Positions 1-6,564 of a stretch of 6,878 nucleotides of DNA are shown here, piece after piece. A program made the translations under genes and the position numbers. Source of the DNA: Gammaproteobacteria bacterium (GTDB lineage: Bacteria > Pseudomonadota > Gammaproteobacteria > Arenicellales > JAOTYS01); NCBI GenBank assembly GCA_029861795.1, contig JAOTYS010000254.1, positions 1-6,878 of the forward strand. The letters run 5' to 3'. Every line of letters begins with the position of its first letter. Positions within the stretch are counted from its first letter, which is position 1. Below the pieces are notes generated by a model. That model was given only the letters and a program-made list of their open reading frames with translations, had not been told where the DNA came from and ran no database searches.

Positions 1-1
1 G

Positions 2-1054
2 TTGACGCAGCAGACCGGTCTGCCGATTTTAAAACGCCGGCGCCTTCGCGAGATTCTCTTGTCGAAGCCTTACGACGTCGTTCATTTTCATAATGTTTCG
101 CTCATCGGTCCCGCCGTGTTGAAGATAGCGGCTAAGTTGTCCAATGCGGTCATCCTGTACACGATGCGCGAACATTGGCTCATATGCCCAATGCATGTGT
201 TGTGGAAGTTCAACAGCCACCCGTGCGATCGACCTGAGTGTCTGAGATGCATGATTCGTGCACGGCGGCCACCTGCGCTGTGGCGTTACACTCGATTACT
301 CGAGCAAACCTGTCGTGAGGTGGATCAGTTCCTCGCTCCGAGTCGGTTCACGGCAAACATGCACGCATCGCGAGGATTCTTACGGCCAGTTGCGCATTTG
401 GCGAGCTTCGTCGAGCGAGACGACGGGGCAGCGGCACACGGGACCCGTCCCCACCAGCGGCCCTATTGTCTGTTCGCAGGTAGGCTCGAAGCGATCAAAG
501 GAGCTCAAACACTTATATCGATCTGGAATCGCGTCAAGAACGTCGATTTGTTGATTGCGGGTACGGGGACGTTTGAGCTGAGGTTGCGCACGTTGGCAAA
601 CGACAATCCGCGCATCAGATTCCTTGGCCAATTGTCACAAGAACGACTGGCACCCTACTATTCGCACGCTTTGGCATTGATCGTCCCCACGCTGACCTAC
701 GAGGTATTTCCATTGGTAACTCTTGAGTCCTTTGCGCGCAAGACCCCCGTCATCGGACGCGAATTAGGAGGCATCCCGGAAGCGATCCGCGAGAGTGGCG
801 GCGGGTATGTCTACCGCACCGACGATGAACTGATTGAAGCTATTACCGCCATTTCGGGACGGCCGGAGTTGCGGCGTACGCTCGGCGAAAATGGATTTCG
901 TGGCTTCGAGAAGAAGTGGTCACCGGAAGTGCATCTGGCGAACTACTTCGCAATGCTCGAACAAGTATCGGTTCGGAAACTCGGAACCGTACCGTGGCGG
1001 ACGCCACGGGCGAACAAAGAAAAGGGCGGTCAGTCGTTCGACGATGTCGAGTAA
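2..1054 (+). CDS. GT4-family glycosyltransferase, 5' end outside window
   Basis: Retaining GT-B glycosyltransferase that would move a sugar from a nucleotide-sugar donor to a glycan or lipid-linked acceptor at the cytoplasmic face of the inner membrane. Numbering starts at the first codon visible. The acceptor-side domain has DVVHFHN (25-31) and a cysteine group (C62, C75, C80, C83) after REHWLICP, which is common in one GT4 subgroup. The donor-side domain has LFAGRLEAIKG (157-167), LLIAGTG (183-189), a FLGQLS segment (207-212) and the EX7E motif E234-E242, followed by GGIPEAI. The usual GT4 N-terminus with its Gly-rich loop is missing, so the TTG at position 2 is not a real start; some 50-90 residues probably lie to the left. 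The last 25 residues or so form a charged tail that may be specific to this protein. It converges on the phosphatase-like gene with 8 bp between stops. Family is secure; donor and acceptor are unknown. Confidence 0.93.
   Translation: MTQQTGLPILKRRRLREILLSKPYDVVHFHNVSLIGPAVLKIAAKLSNAVILYTMREHWLICPMHVLWKFNSHPCDRPECLRCMIRARRPPALWRYTRLLEQTCREVDQFLAPSRFTANMHASRGFLRPVAHLASFVERDDGAAAHGTRPHQRPYCLFAGRLEAIKGAQTLISIWNRVKNVDLLIAGTGTFELRLRTLANDNPRIRFLGQLSQERLAPYYSHALALIVPTLTYEVFPLVTLESFARKTPVIGRELGGIPEAIRESGGGYVYRTDDELIEAITAISGRPELRRTLGENGFRGFEKKWSPEVHLANYFAMLEQVSVRKLGTVPWRTPRANKEKGGQSFDDVE
965..1009. repeat. Two adjacent inverted repeats at the 3' end of the GT4 gene
   Basis: The first repeat pairs GTA-t-CGGTTC (965-974) with GAACCGTAC (984-992), a 9-bp stem with one bulged T and a 9-nt loop. 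The second pairs CCGTGGCG (992-999) with CGCCACGG (1002-1009), a perfect GC-rich stem that would fold with a GGAC tetraloop. Both lie inside the coding region for the C-terminal tail, 43-87 bp before the GT4 stop. They are also about 54-98 nt past the stop of the convergent gene on the other strand. No T-run follows on either strand, so this is not a standard intrinsic terminator. A role in ending the convergent transcripts is only a guess. Confidence 0.45.
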
Positions 1055-1062
1055 CCGTACGA

Positions 1063-2583
1063 TTAAACCAAAGCCGAAATTGGATTCCCTTGAAAATCGT
1101 GAGCTTGTTCAGCTCCGATCCACTGGTAGACCGTGGGAACCAAATCGATAATGTGGTAACCATCCGCCCGTGTGCCCGGTTCAATCCCATCTCCGGCGGC
1201 TACAAACCAACCGCTCGAACGGTGATTTCCGGAACGAAGTGATGGGATTCTGCCATCAGTATTCCACCGGATCTCTCCGGATCTCTTGGAATAAATTCCT
1301 TTCGATCGGATCGCCGAGACGCCGCTCCAAACAACCACCAAGTCAGGCAACAGATCGCGATAAGGTGCCCCCGGCGGAGCCAAGTCATCGACTTGATAGA
1401 TCTCATTAACAATTGGTTCGTTTGTATCGAGGTCTCGCAAGCCGAGGAATGCCTCTCGTATCTCGTTGCAAAGGTCGGTGTACTCCTGACCTGGCTTGAC
1501 AATTCCCCGCGGTTCGCGCCCCTTGACATTGATTCGAAGATAGCCTGCATGATCCATTTTGAGCGGAAAGCAACGAGTTCTGCTCCAGTCAAACTCTCTC
1601 GTGTAGTGACGGTTGCGTAGTTGATTGCGAACCTTCAAGGGAAGTAGTCGCCAAACTACGAAATCGATGGCCCGAGAAGGAACAGACCTTTTTCGATCGC
1701 GGGAACGACGCGGTTCGGCGTCTGCTTGTTGGATTCGACGCAGTATCTCGGCACAGCGATCGTTCCAACCCGGGTTTGCTCCCATTCCATGCACTGCGAA
1801 CACCATAATCTTTGTTCCTTCCGAAAGGTTGGCGACGATGCGACCAACAGCTCTGTCACAAGCCACATAGACCTCCTCCAGCCCGCGACCTAGTGTGGTC
1901 TCCGTTGCAAACGAGTTGTGCTCAATCTGTGAGAGGTCCCACAGGTGATGCCCCCCTCGGTGTGTCGCCCCGAGCACCACGAGAAACACGTCCCATGGCT
2001 CTCGACCAAGCAGAGACTGACTGAGTCGGACAACTTGTTCCGTCGTACTCTGTAAACTCTTCTTGAATTGCAGCAACTCAGGCACGGTCCGCGGTCTCAC
2101 GGTGTGCCCTGCCAGAGTCGGTGCACCGAATTGTCTGCGGAGCTCGCCCCAAAGCCTGGGCGGCCAGGAACCAGTAAACACGCGGTCATGTGTTCCCCAT
2201 CCAACGACAATAACCCCATTCATCGATTTTGGTATTCCCAAAACCATTGGGACATCGATCACCGCGATCCGATATTTCTCATCGAGCCTTTCCCAAAAGG
2301 GTTTTTCTGGCAGCCACTGATGGCCTACGGTCTCAAACCGCATTTTGTCGTAATGCCACAGTCGGTCATGGTAGATTCCGTGCCACGGGACGCGCTTCGA
2401 TGTGTAGAAAGTTGGCCAGACACCACCTGAAAAAATCGGCGCCTCCGACTCTAACCGGCCAAAACAACCCCGTTCAATCAGCGAACTCAACGCTGGCAGC
2501 TTTCCCGCCGCGCAAAGCTCCTCGATGACGGTCACTTCGGCTGCATCTAATCCGATCATCACAACAGATGGAGTTGTCGTCAT
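1063..2583 (-). CDS. Alkaline phosphatase superfamily / type I phosphodiesterase-like protein with altered metal site
   Basis: A 506-residue protein of the nucleotide pyrophosphatase/phosphodiesterase branch of the alkaline phosphatase superfamily, which hydrolyses phosphate esters using a Ser/Thr nucleophile and two metal ions. Visible landmarks are IGLDAAE near the N-terminus (metal ligand D13) and IFSGGVWPTFYTS (50-62), which aligns with the family pattern SPPAWTSFATG and makes S52 the likely nucleophile. Then come ATHRGGHH (206-213), AVHGMG (263-268), GNHRSSG (452-458) with H454, and a closing FQGNPI (497-502). In the family the third site is normally D-x3-H and the fourth is S-D-H-G. Here the aspartates appear as H208 and V264, while H212 and H265 remain. 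There is no signal peptide or membrane segment, so it is probably cytoplasmic. The ATG has a weak GAAGAG upstream. It could act on a phosphorylated sugar or nucleotide sugar; the substrate is unknown, and the altered site may mean different chemistry. Confidence 0.88.
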   Translation of the reverse strand: MTTTPSVVMIGLDAAEVTVIEELCAAGKLPALSSLIERGCFGRLESEAPIFSGGVWPTFYTSKRVPWHGIYHDRLWHYDKMRFETVGHQWLPEKPFWERLDEKYRIAVIDVPMVLGIPKSMNGVIVVGWGTHDRVFTGSWPPRLWGELRRQFGAPTLAGHTVRPRTVPELLQFKKSLQSTTEQVVRLSQSLLGREPWDVFLVVLGATHRGGHHLWDLSQIEHNSFATETTLGRGLEEVYVACDRAVGRIVANLSEGTKIMVFAVHGMGANPGWNDRCAEILRRIQQADAEPRRSRDRKRSVPSRAIDFVVWRLLPLKVRNQLRNRHYTREFDWSRTRCFPLKMDHAGYLRINVKGREPRGIVKPGQEYTDLCNEIREAFLGLRDLDTNEPIVNEIYQVDDLAPPGAPYRDLLPDLVVVWSGVSAIRSKGIYSKRSGEIRWNTDGRIPSLRSGNHRSSGWFVAAGDGIEPGTRADGYHIIDLVPTVYQWIGAEQAHDFQGNPISALV

Positions 2584-2631
2584 TGGGGACTCTTCTAATT
2601 CGAAGTTGGTGATGCAGTATGTTCTCTATGG

Positions 2632-2649
2632 AGATTCTTTGCGGAATCT
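2632..2649. repeat. Short inverted repeat in the gap between oxidoreductase and phosphatase-like genes
   Basis: AGATTC (2632-2637) and GAATCT (2644-2649) form a 6-bp perfect stem with a 6-nt loop, in the 127-bp gap upstream of the phosphatase-like gene. The stem is AT-rich and no T-run follows in the direction of transcription, so it is not a clear terminator. I see no good promoter in the rest of the gap. The repeat may be chance. Confidence 0.25.
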
Positions 2650-2707
2650 GTCGTCGGGCGCAGCAAACATAGCAGGATGACAGTAGTTAGCCGGTTGTGA
2701 GATGGCT

Positions 2708-2722
2708 GTGTCACAATGACAC
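2708..2722. repeat. Perfect inverted repeat spanning the oxidoreductase stop codon
   Basis: GTGTCA (2708-2713) and TGACAC (2717-2722) with a CAA loop make a perfect 6-bp hairpin. The stop codon of the oxidoreductase (2711-2713) lies within one arm. No T-tract follows on the minus strand, so termination is unproven. Read-through into the phosphatase-like gene remains likely. Confidence 0.3.
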
Positions 2723-3751
2723 CCATTTTCCTGCACACTGGAGACTCTCCCGGCAAGCCTCAACTGCGCGTACGGTCCGAAGACCGCTTTCGGCTTCATC
2801 GTTCATCAGCGGCCGCTTTTCACTTCGCACTGCTGCTGCGAAAGCACGAAGCTGCTTCTCGAAGAGGGTCACAGCGTCTTCGTTTTGCGTCGTTTTATGC
2901 AGCGTCGAGTCAAGCACTACCCTGAGCTTGTACCAGTGACTCCACCTGTGCGGTAGGCGAGTCTCAAAAAATCTATTACGATGCACCAGCAGTGTGCGGT
3001 CTCTTAGCTGAATCTCTAGAGTGTCGTGCCTTTTGCTTCCGTGTCCAACCCGGCAATCGGCCGCCAGACCATTGTCAAGTTCCGCTTCATACTCGATCCA
3101 CTCTGCATCACGGTGGTGGATGCGGTTTTTCACTCTCACCCGTTCAATGGCCTGATCTGCAAGCCGAGGGAGAAGATCAAACTGATGCGACGCCATGTCG
3201 TCTAAGACTCCACCGCCCTGGCGGTCGTCCCCTAAAAACCCCGATACGGATCGCCAAGCACCCTGATCACTTGATATGTCAAAGGAAATTGCCTGGATGT
3301 GCTCTCTGCCAACCGCCGCGAGTCGTTTCTGCAACTGCCCATATGTGCTCCTGAATCTACGACTGAATCCGACCACCAGACAACGCTGGACCCGGAGTGA
3401 CGTCTCCAGCATCCGCCGGGCGTCCGAAGAAGTCAAAGCCATAGGCTTTTCAACCAGCACGTGGGTCCCCATCTCCAACGCCTCAGTAACCAGCTGACAG
3501 TGAGTCAGTGGAGGGGTCGCAACAAGAACAGCATCCAATGCTATTTGTTCGAGCATTTCAGAACTGGATTCGAAGACGGGTAGCTGCGCAAAGTACTGAC
3601 GTACCCATTCACGACGCTCATGGTGCGCATCGCAAGCAGTAACTATAGTGAAATCCGTACTTTTCTGCAGGGCGGGCAGATGGTAGCGTTCTACAACTCT
3701 CCCGCAACCCAGCAGCCCCAAACGAAGCCGTGGCAAACCACTATCGGTCAC
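2711..3751 (-). CDS. Gfo/Idh/MocA-family NAD(P)-dependent oxidoreductase
   Basis: A dehydrogenase of 346 residues from the chosen GTG start, within the 330-390 usual for this family. It has an N-terminal Rossmann fold and a C-terminal alpha/beta domain. Residues 12-19 (GLLGCGRV) form the dinucleotide-binding loop, with C40-D41 near the end of the second strand. VATPPLTH (77-84) is the usual third-strand motif, and VEKP (100-103) carries the hallmark catalytic Lys102. GGGVLDDMASHQFDLL (179-194) matches the family G-G-G-x-L-x-D-x-G-x-H pattern, with D185 and H189 as probable active-site residues and Ala in place of the usual last Gly. Members oxidise or reduce sugars, nucleotide sugars and inositols; in a glycosyltransferase cluster a nucleotide-sugar substrate is plausible but not shown. 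An in-frame ATG at 3787 would add 12 residues but has no ribosome-binding site, whereas the GTG has a strong one. Confidence 0.93.
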   Translation of the reverse strand: MTDSGLPRLRLGLLGCGRVVERYHLPALQKSTDFTIVTACDAHHERREWVRQYFAQLPVFESSSEMLEQIALDAVLVATPPLTHCQLVTEALEMGTHVLVEKPMALTSSDARRMLETSLRVQRCLVVGFSRRFRSTYGQLQKRLAAVGREHIQAISFDISSDQGAWRSVSGFLGDDRQGGGVLDDMASHQFDLLPRLADQAIERVRVKNRIHHRDAEWIEYEAELDNGLAADCRVGHGSKRHDTLEIQLRDRTLLVHRNRFFETRLPHRWSHWYKLRVVLDSTLHKTTQNEDAVTLFEKQLRAFAAAVRSEKRPLMNDEAESGLRTVRAVEACRESLQCAGKWVSL

Positions 3752-3964
3752 GCGATTCCTCTTTCTTGCGAATTCGGATCCCAACATGCATTATTGATCG
3801 TCCACTGGTAGGAAGGTGACGCTGTATCCATGTTTTGGTCGAATCTTGCGAAACTCGCACAGATAAAGCCACACAGATTTGCGTTACCACGTCGTCCCTA
3901 AAAGATGTAGGATGATGGCAAAGGCGACGCCGCGGTCAGCAGTGTCAACTCTGTCCTGCATCTA
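3752..3964. other. 213-bp intergenic gap inside the minus-strand block
   Basis: The gap lies between the GT2 stop and the oxidoreductase GTG start. On the minus strand a TTGACA-like hexamer occurs (3943-3948), but the sequence 17-18 bp further on is a poor -10 box, so no promoter is called. A small 5-bp stem (TGCGA/TCGCA around 3866-3880) has no T-run. Open frames here are short and look like nothing known. This is the most likely place for the operon to be split into separate transcripts, but the sequence does not settle it. Confidence 0.35.
3757..3763 (-). promoter_or_regulatory. Shine-Dalgarno site that fixes the oxidoreductase start
   Basis: On the minus strand the sequence reads AAGAGGA, then ATCGC, then GTG. 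This is a strong ribosome-binding site five bases before the GTG at 3751. The upstream in-frame ATG (3787) has nothing comparable. The Rossmann strand begins about nine residues after the GTG, the usual distance for this family. Confidence 0.7.
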
Positions 3965-4948
3965 TCACAGAAGAGTCAGCGGTTTGCTTTCTCGCCTGTC
4001 CGTGACGAATCGACCCGCTTGCCTGGCAAGCATTAGAGCATATGCCAATGCGATGCGTGCCCGGGCCCTCCAGGAAATAGATAGACCTGTTCGTCGTACC
4101 GTCTTCTTGATCAACGCGATCGATCGATAAGGATTTTCTTGTCGGGACAGTGACCTGATCGTAGCGCTGACAATGGCGGTCTGATGTATGCCATTTAAGA
4201 CCACCTCAGATAAATCGGGGTCGCTTTGTTTGAGTTTGTTGACGAGGTAAGAAATACTCTCCAGCAGGATCTCTTGGTCGAGGCTGGTCGAAAGCGACCT
4301 GGAGTGCAGGCGTTTACAAAGCACCACTTCCCGGTATGTTTTCACTCGGAACTTGCGTGCCAGGCGAATCAACAATTCTTTGTCCTCACCATAACGCAAT
4401 CGTGGATCAAAACCACCCACTGCGGTTAATGCACTGCGCCGAAAGAGATGAGCACCGGGTGTCCACGGGATCCGCACATCTCCTTTTACTAAGGCCTGAT
4501 AAATGTCGCCATCGACCAGTGAAGGCAGCACGATCTTGGTTTTCGTCGGCGTGTCTTGAGAGTATCGTCTTTGACCACCAGTCACGAATGCATAGTCCTT
4601 CGGCAGGTCGGTCATCATCCCAACCTGAAGACTCAGTTTATTGGGGTCGAATGTGTCGTCACTGTCCAAGAAAGCCACGAACTCGGAATCAGACATTGCC
4701 AGACCTTGATTGCGGGCAGCGGCAGGGCCTTGATTGTCCTGTCGTAGATATCGAATTGGACGAATGGAGGACTGCTGCGTCTGCGCGACAACCTGCGCAG
4801 CAGTGTCCGTCTCGGAACCATCGTCAACCACAATGATTTTAAAATCGTCCCAGCTCTGCGCTAGAACGCTGTCAAGCGCTTGCTGGAGACACCTCTCCGA
4901 ATTATAGACAGGTATGATGACGGAAACTTGCCATGATCGCGTCCCCAT
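3965..4948 (-). CDS. GT2-family glycosyltransferase
   Basis: Inverting GT-A glycosyltransferase of 327 residues that transfers a sugar from a nucleotide sugar, with metal help, to a growing glycan on the cytoplasmic side. VSVIIPVYN (8-16) starts the nucleotide-binding fold. VVDDGS (40-45) binds the nucleotide, and NQGPAAARNQGL (72-83) is the typical loop. FLDSDD (93-98) holds the DxD-type metal site. YGEDKELLIRL (186-196) supplies the ED motif with the probable catalytic base D189. The C-terminal 80 residues are basic and helical, perhaps for membrane contact; no membrane span is obvious. I chose the ATG because AAGGTG (4957-4962) sits eight bases before it. A GTG at 4957, overlapping the stop of the preceding gene, is possible but poorly placed for ribosome binding. 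It is the third gene of the coupled operon. Sugar specificity cannot be read from sequence. Confidence 0.93.
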   Translation of the reverse strand: MGTRSWQVSVIIPVYNSERCLQQALDSVLAQSWDDFKIIVVDDGSETDTAAQVVAQTQQSSIRPIRYLRQDNQGPAAARNQGLAMSDSEFVAFLDSDDTFDPNKLSLQVGMMTDLPKDYAFVTGGQRRYSQDTPTKTKIVLPSLVDGDIYQALVKGDVRIPWTPGAHLFRRSALTAVGGFDPRLRYGEDKELLIRLARKFRVKTYREVVLCKRLHSRSLSTSLDQEILLESISYLVNKLKQSDPDLSEVVLNGIHQTAIVSATIRSLSRQENPYRSIALIKKTVRRTGLSISWRARARIALAYALMLARQAGRFVTDRRESKPLTLL

Positions 4949-4953
4949 AGCAA

Positions 4954-5601
4954 TCACACCTTGCGCCCTATCTCGTCTTCGCTACGGCTGGCGGCGCTGG
5001 ACGGGATCCAAACCACTAGTTCTTCGATGCCTAGTGCTCTTGCAGCGGCCACTCTGTGATGACCTTCCCTGATTTCGATGTCTTTGTGCTCACTTCTGAC
5101 GCAGCGAACCAAACCTTTACGGTACAAGTATCCCTTCTGCTTGATGCTCTCCAGAACACCGAAATAGTGCATTACCCGTTGCTCGATTGCCTCTTCAACC
5201 AAGTGTGGATCGAAACGGAGTTTATTCGCGCCGAACCGCATGCCGGCTGCTTTGTGCTTTCTGATGACAAGAGCATGTAGAGTACCGCCTTTCATCCCGC
5301 CGGCAGTTGTCGGCAACTCCCACTCCCCGCTTACAAAGAATCGGTGCCAGTACCATTTCGCAAAAGCGTCGATTCCCCTCTGCTTGTCGTTCAGATAGAT
5401 ACTGAAGTATCTATACGGAGGAAAGTGCTCGATCGACTTGCCAGAATATCCCAACTTCGCGTAATTTGCCCTTCGATGACACACGAGGTCGCTGAGACAA
5501 ACCGCGTACTTGTACGGCGTCACTATCTCAGTTAACCGTTGAGGCAGCAACCTGGCTTTTCGTGCCAATCGGCCAACCGCCGTGTCCTGGATCGTAGTCA
5601 T
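4954..5601 (-). CDS. ParB/sulfiredoxin-fold protein in a glycosyltransferase operon
   Basis: A 215-residue soluble protein. Its C-terminal part (about 150-200) looks like the N-terminal domain of ParB and its relatives: DIEIREGHHRVAAARALG (174-191), followed by the strand ELVVWI. GHHR plus an Ala-rich helix is the nucleotide-phosphate-binding box of this fold, which in various families serves ParB CTPases, sulfiredoxin and free-serine kinases. No helix-turn-helix or CTP-switch domain of true ParB follows, and no ParA gene is near, so chromosome partition is unlikely. The N-terminal half has an aromatic-rich stretch (PPYRYFSIYL 61-70; AKWYWHRFF 81-89) and a GGMKGG loop (101-106) that I do not recognise. 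The ATG at 5601 overlaps the stop of the preceding gene as ATGA, so translation is probably coupled; the open frame extends to 5700 but that extension overlaps the glycosyltransferase. A small-molecule or sugar kinase role is inference only. Confidence 0.78.
   Translation of the reverse strand: MTTIQDTAVGRLARKARLLPQRLTEIVTPYKYAVCLSDLVCHRRANYAKLGYSGKSIEHFPPYRYFSIYLNDKQRGIDAFAKWYWHRFFVSGEWELPTTAGGMKGGTLHALVIRKHKAAGMRFGANKLRFDPHLVEEAIEQRVMHYFGVLESIKQKGYLYRKGLVRCVRSEHKDIEIREGHHRVAAARALGIEELVVWIPSSAASRSEDEIGRKV
4957..4962 (-). promoter_or_regulatory. Shine-Dalgarno site for the GT2 gene, inside the end of the ParB-like gene
   Basis: The minus strand reads AAGGTG, eight bases, then ATG (4948). The site lies in the last codons of the preceding gene, whose stop (4954-4956) is five bases before the start. 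This arrangement favours translational coupling and decides for the ATG over the GTG at 4957. Confidence 0.55.
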
Positions 5602-6554
5602 GCGTTGGGAACAAACCTCTCCAGATCTCGCTCTTTCATTCGACCGATTGCTGTGCACCTCAGCGCACAGATTCTTAGTGGTGCAGGCAGGCCCCCCCAA
5701 GTTTTCCGCCGTATGCGCCTGATCATCTCTTCGAGGGCAACTCCGTCTGACTTTTCCAACAAACCCAACACTCGCCTCGGCAGCTCGGTTTGGTGGCTGA
5801 GATGCTCAACCTTAAACAGGCCTTGGAGACCAAGTTCCCCCCCCAGTACTGCAAACGCCAGCCTTCTATCGCGGCGCGTAAGAAAATTCTGCCAAGTCCG
5901 CCAGATCGTCCATGCGTACCAATGACTCCGTCGCAACTTATTCCGCCGCATCCACTCCCGCAACTTCACCCCGCGGTGAATGCCATAGTGCAGCGCCTGC
6001 AATGTGGAAGGGTTCTTGCAATGCCGAACTGCGAAACCCCGTTTCGACTGGTCCACTAACGTATTTGCTTTCGAGACAATTGGGCGTTCGGGCTGAAACG
6101 GGTCATCGACAGGGAACTGGACCGTGTTTCGATAGACATTTAGACCCGAGATCAGCCGGTCGGTAAAAAAATCGTGAATATCCATCGTGAACAGGTCGAC
6201 GGATCGACGCTTTGCCATCGTGTCGACAATTGAGGCCAAGAGGTTCTCGTTCTCGAGCACCATGTCGGCATCAACCCTCATTAGCAAATCGAATTCATCT
6301 GCCCGGTCCATGAACGTTTGGTACAAGACTCGATTGGCTTCCGTGCTGGGCAAGTCTTCGAAGACCAGGTGGCTAAAGTTCCGATAGGTTTGCCGGTCGA
6401 TGGAGGCGACGCACTCCTCGAACTCGTTTTCGATGGTACGAAGCGTAATCACAAGGACGCGCACGCGATTACTCTGCAGAACTGTAAGTTGAGCGGTTTT
6501 TTGTGCAGGATGCCGCAGCAATGGGCGCGCAGCGCGAATCAGGGAAGTCACCAC
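5598..6554 (-). CDS. GT-A-fold (GT2-like) glycosyltransferase with homopolymer runs
   Basis: Probable glycosyltransferase of 318 residues, first gene of the operon. VRVLVITLRT (31-40) looks like the first strand of a GT-A fold. SIDRQTYRNF (51-60) matches the SIL-Q-Y-F region of GT2-like enzymes, and RVDADMVL (93-100) supplies the D95-A-D97 metal-binding motif. The usual DDGS is replaced by a divergent VFEDLPS (64-70), so it is a distant GT2 relative; the basic C-terminal half has no clear assignment. No membrane span is evident. The start is uncertain: GTG-GTG at 6554/6551 lacks a good ribosome-binding site, the frame stays open upstream without an ATG, and the first 30 residues look unconserved. 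The coding strand contains T7 (D128-F129-F130), G8 (L237-G238-G239-E240) and G7 (W286-G287-G288), which could make expression phase-variable. The stop overlaps the next start by ATGA. Confidence 0.8.
   Translation of the reverse strand: MVTSLIRAARPLLRHPAQKTAQLTVLQSNRVRVLVITLRTIENEFEECVASIDRQTYRNFSHLVFEDLPSTEANRVLYQTFMDRADEFDLLMRVDADMVLENENLLASIVDTMAKRRSVDLFTMDIHDFFTDRLISGLNVYRNTVQFPVDDPFQPERPIVSKANTLVDQSKRGFAVRHCKNPSTLQALHYGIHRGVKLREWMRRNKLRRSHWYAWTIWRTWQNFLTRRDRRLAFAVLGGELGLQGLFKVEHLSHQTELPRRVLGLLEKSDGVALEEMIRRIRRKTWGGLPAPLRICALRCTAIGRMKERDLERFVPNA
5692..5698 (-). repeat. G7 homopolymer in the glycosyltransferase gene
   Basis: Seven consecutive G on the coding strand, in codons TGG GGG GGC for W286-G287-G288. 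One extra G here would move reading into the frame of the ParB-like gene, which has no stop between this point and its own end. Confidence 0.7.
5837..5844 (-). repeat. G8 homopolymer in the glycosyltransferase gene
   Basis: Eight consecutive G on the coding strand, in codons CTG GGG GGG GAA. Gaining one G brings a TAA about nine codons later; losing one brings a TGA some 35 codons later. Either change would remove roughly the last 80 native residues. Confidence 0.75.
6165..6171 (-). repeat. T7 homopolymer in the glycosyltransferase gene
   Basis: Seven consecutive T on the coding strand, in codons GAT TTT TTT ACC (D128-F129-F130-T131). It is the third run of seven or more in this gene. I saw no such run in the other coding regions of the window, where the longest are six. 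Confidence 0.65.
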
Positions 6555-6564
6555 CTTGCTAATC

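Noticed and set aside
1200..1592. 130-residue open frame on the minus strand
   Set aside because: It lies wholly inside the phosphatase-like gene in another frame and has no recognisable motif; the larger gene carries clear family motifs.
3920..3948. TTGACA hexamer in the 213-bp gap as a promoter for the oxidoreductase
   Set aside because: At 17 or 18 bp spacing the -10 candidates are GCCTTT or CCTTTG, too poor to call.
3879..4130. 83-residue plus-strand open frame starting in the 213-bp gap
   Set aside because: Mostly antisense to the end of the GT2 gene, with no ribosome-binding site or recognisable sequence.
4336..4836. 166-residue open frame on the plus strand
   Set aside because: It is antisense to the GT2 gene, whose DDGS, DSDD and GED motifs are plainly coding; the plus-strand product looks like nothing known.
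5602..5700. Longer N-terminus for the ParB-like gene from a TTG at 5700
   Set aside because: It would overlap the glycosyltransferase by about 100 bp and add Cys/Arg/Ser-rich residues unlike the family; the ATG with the ATGA overlap is much more likely.
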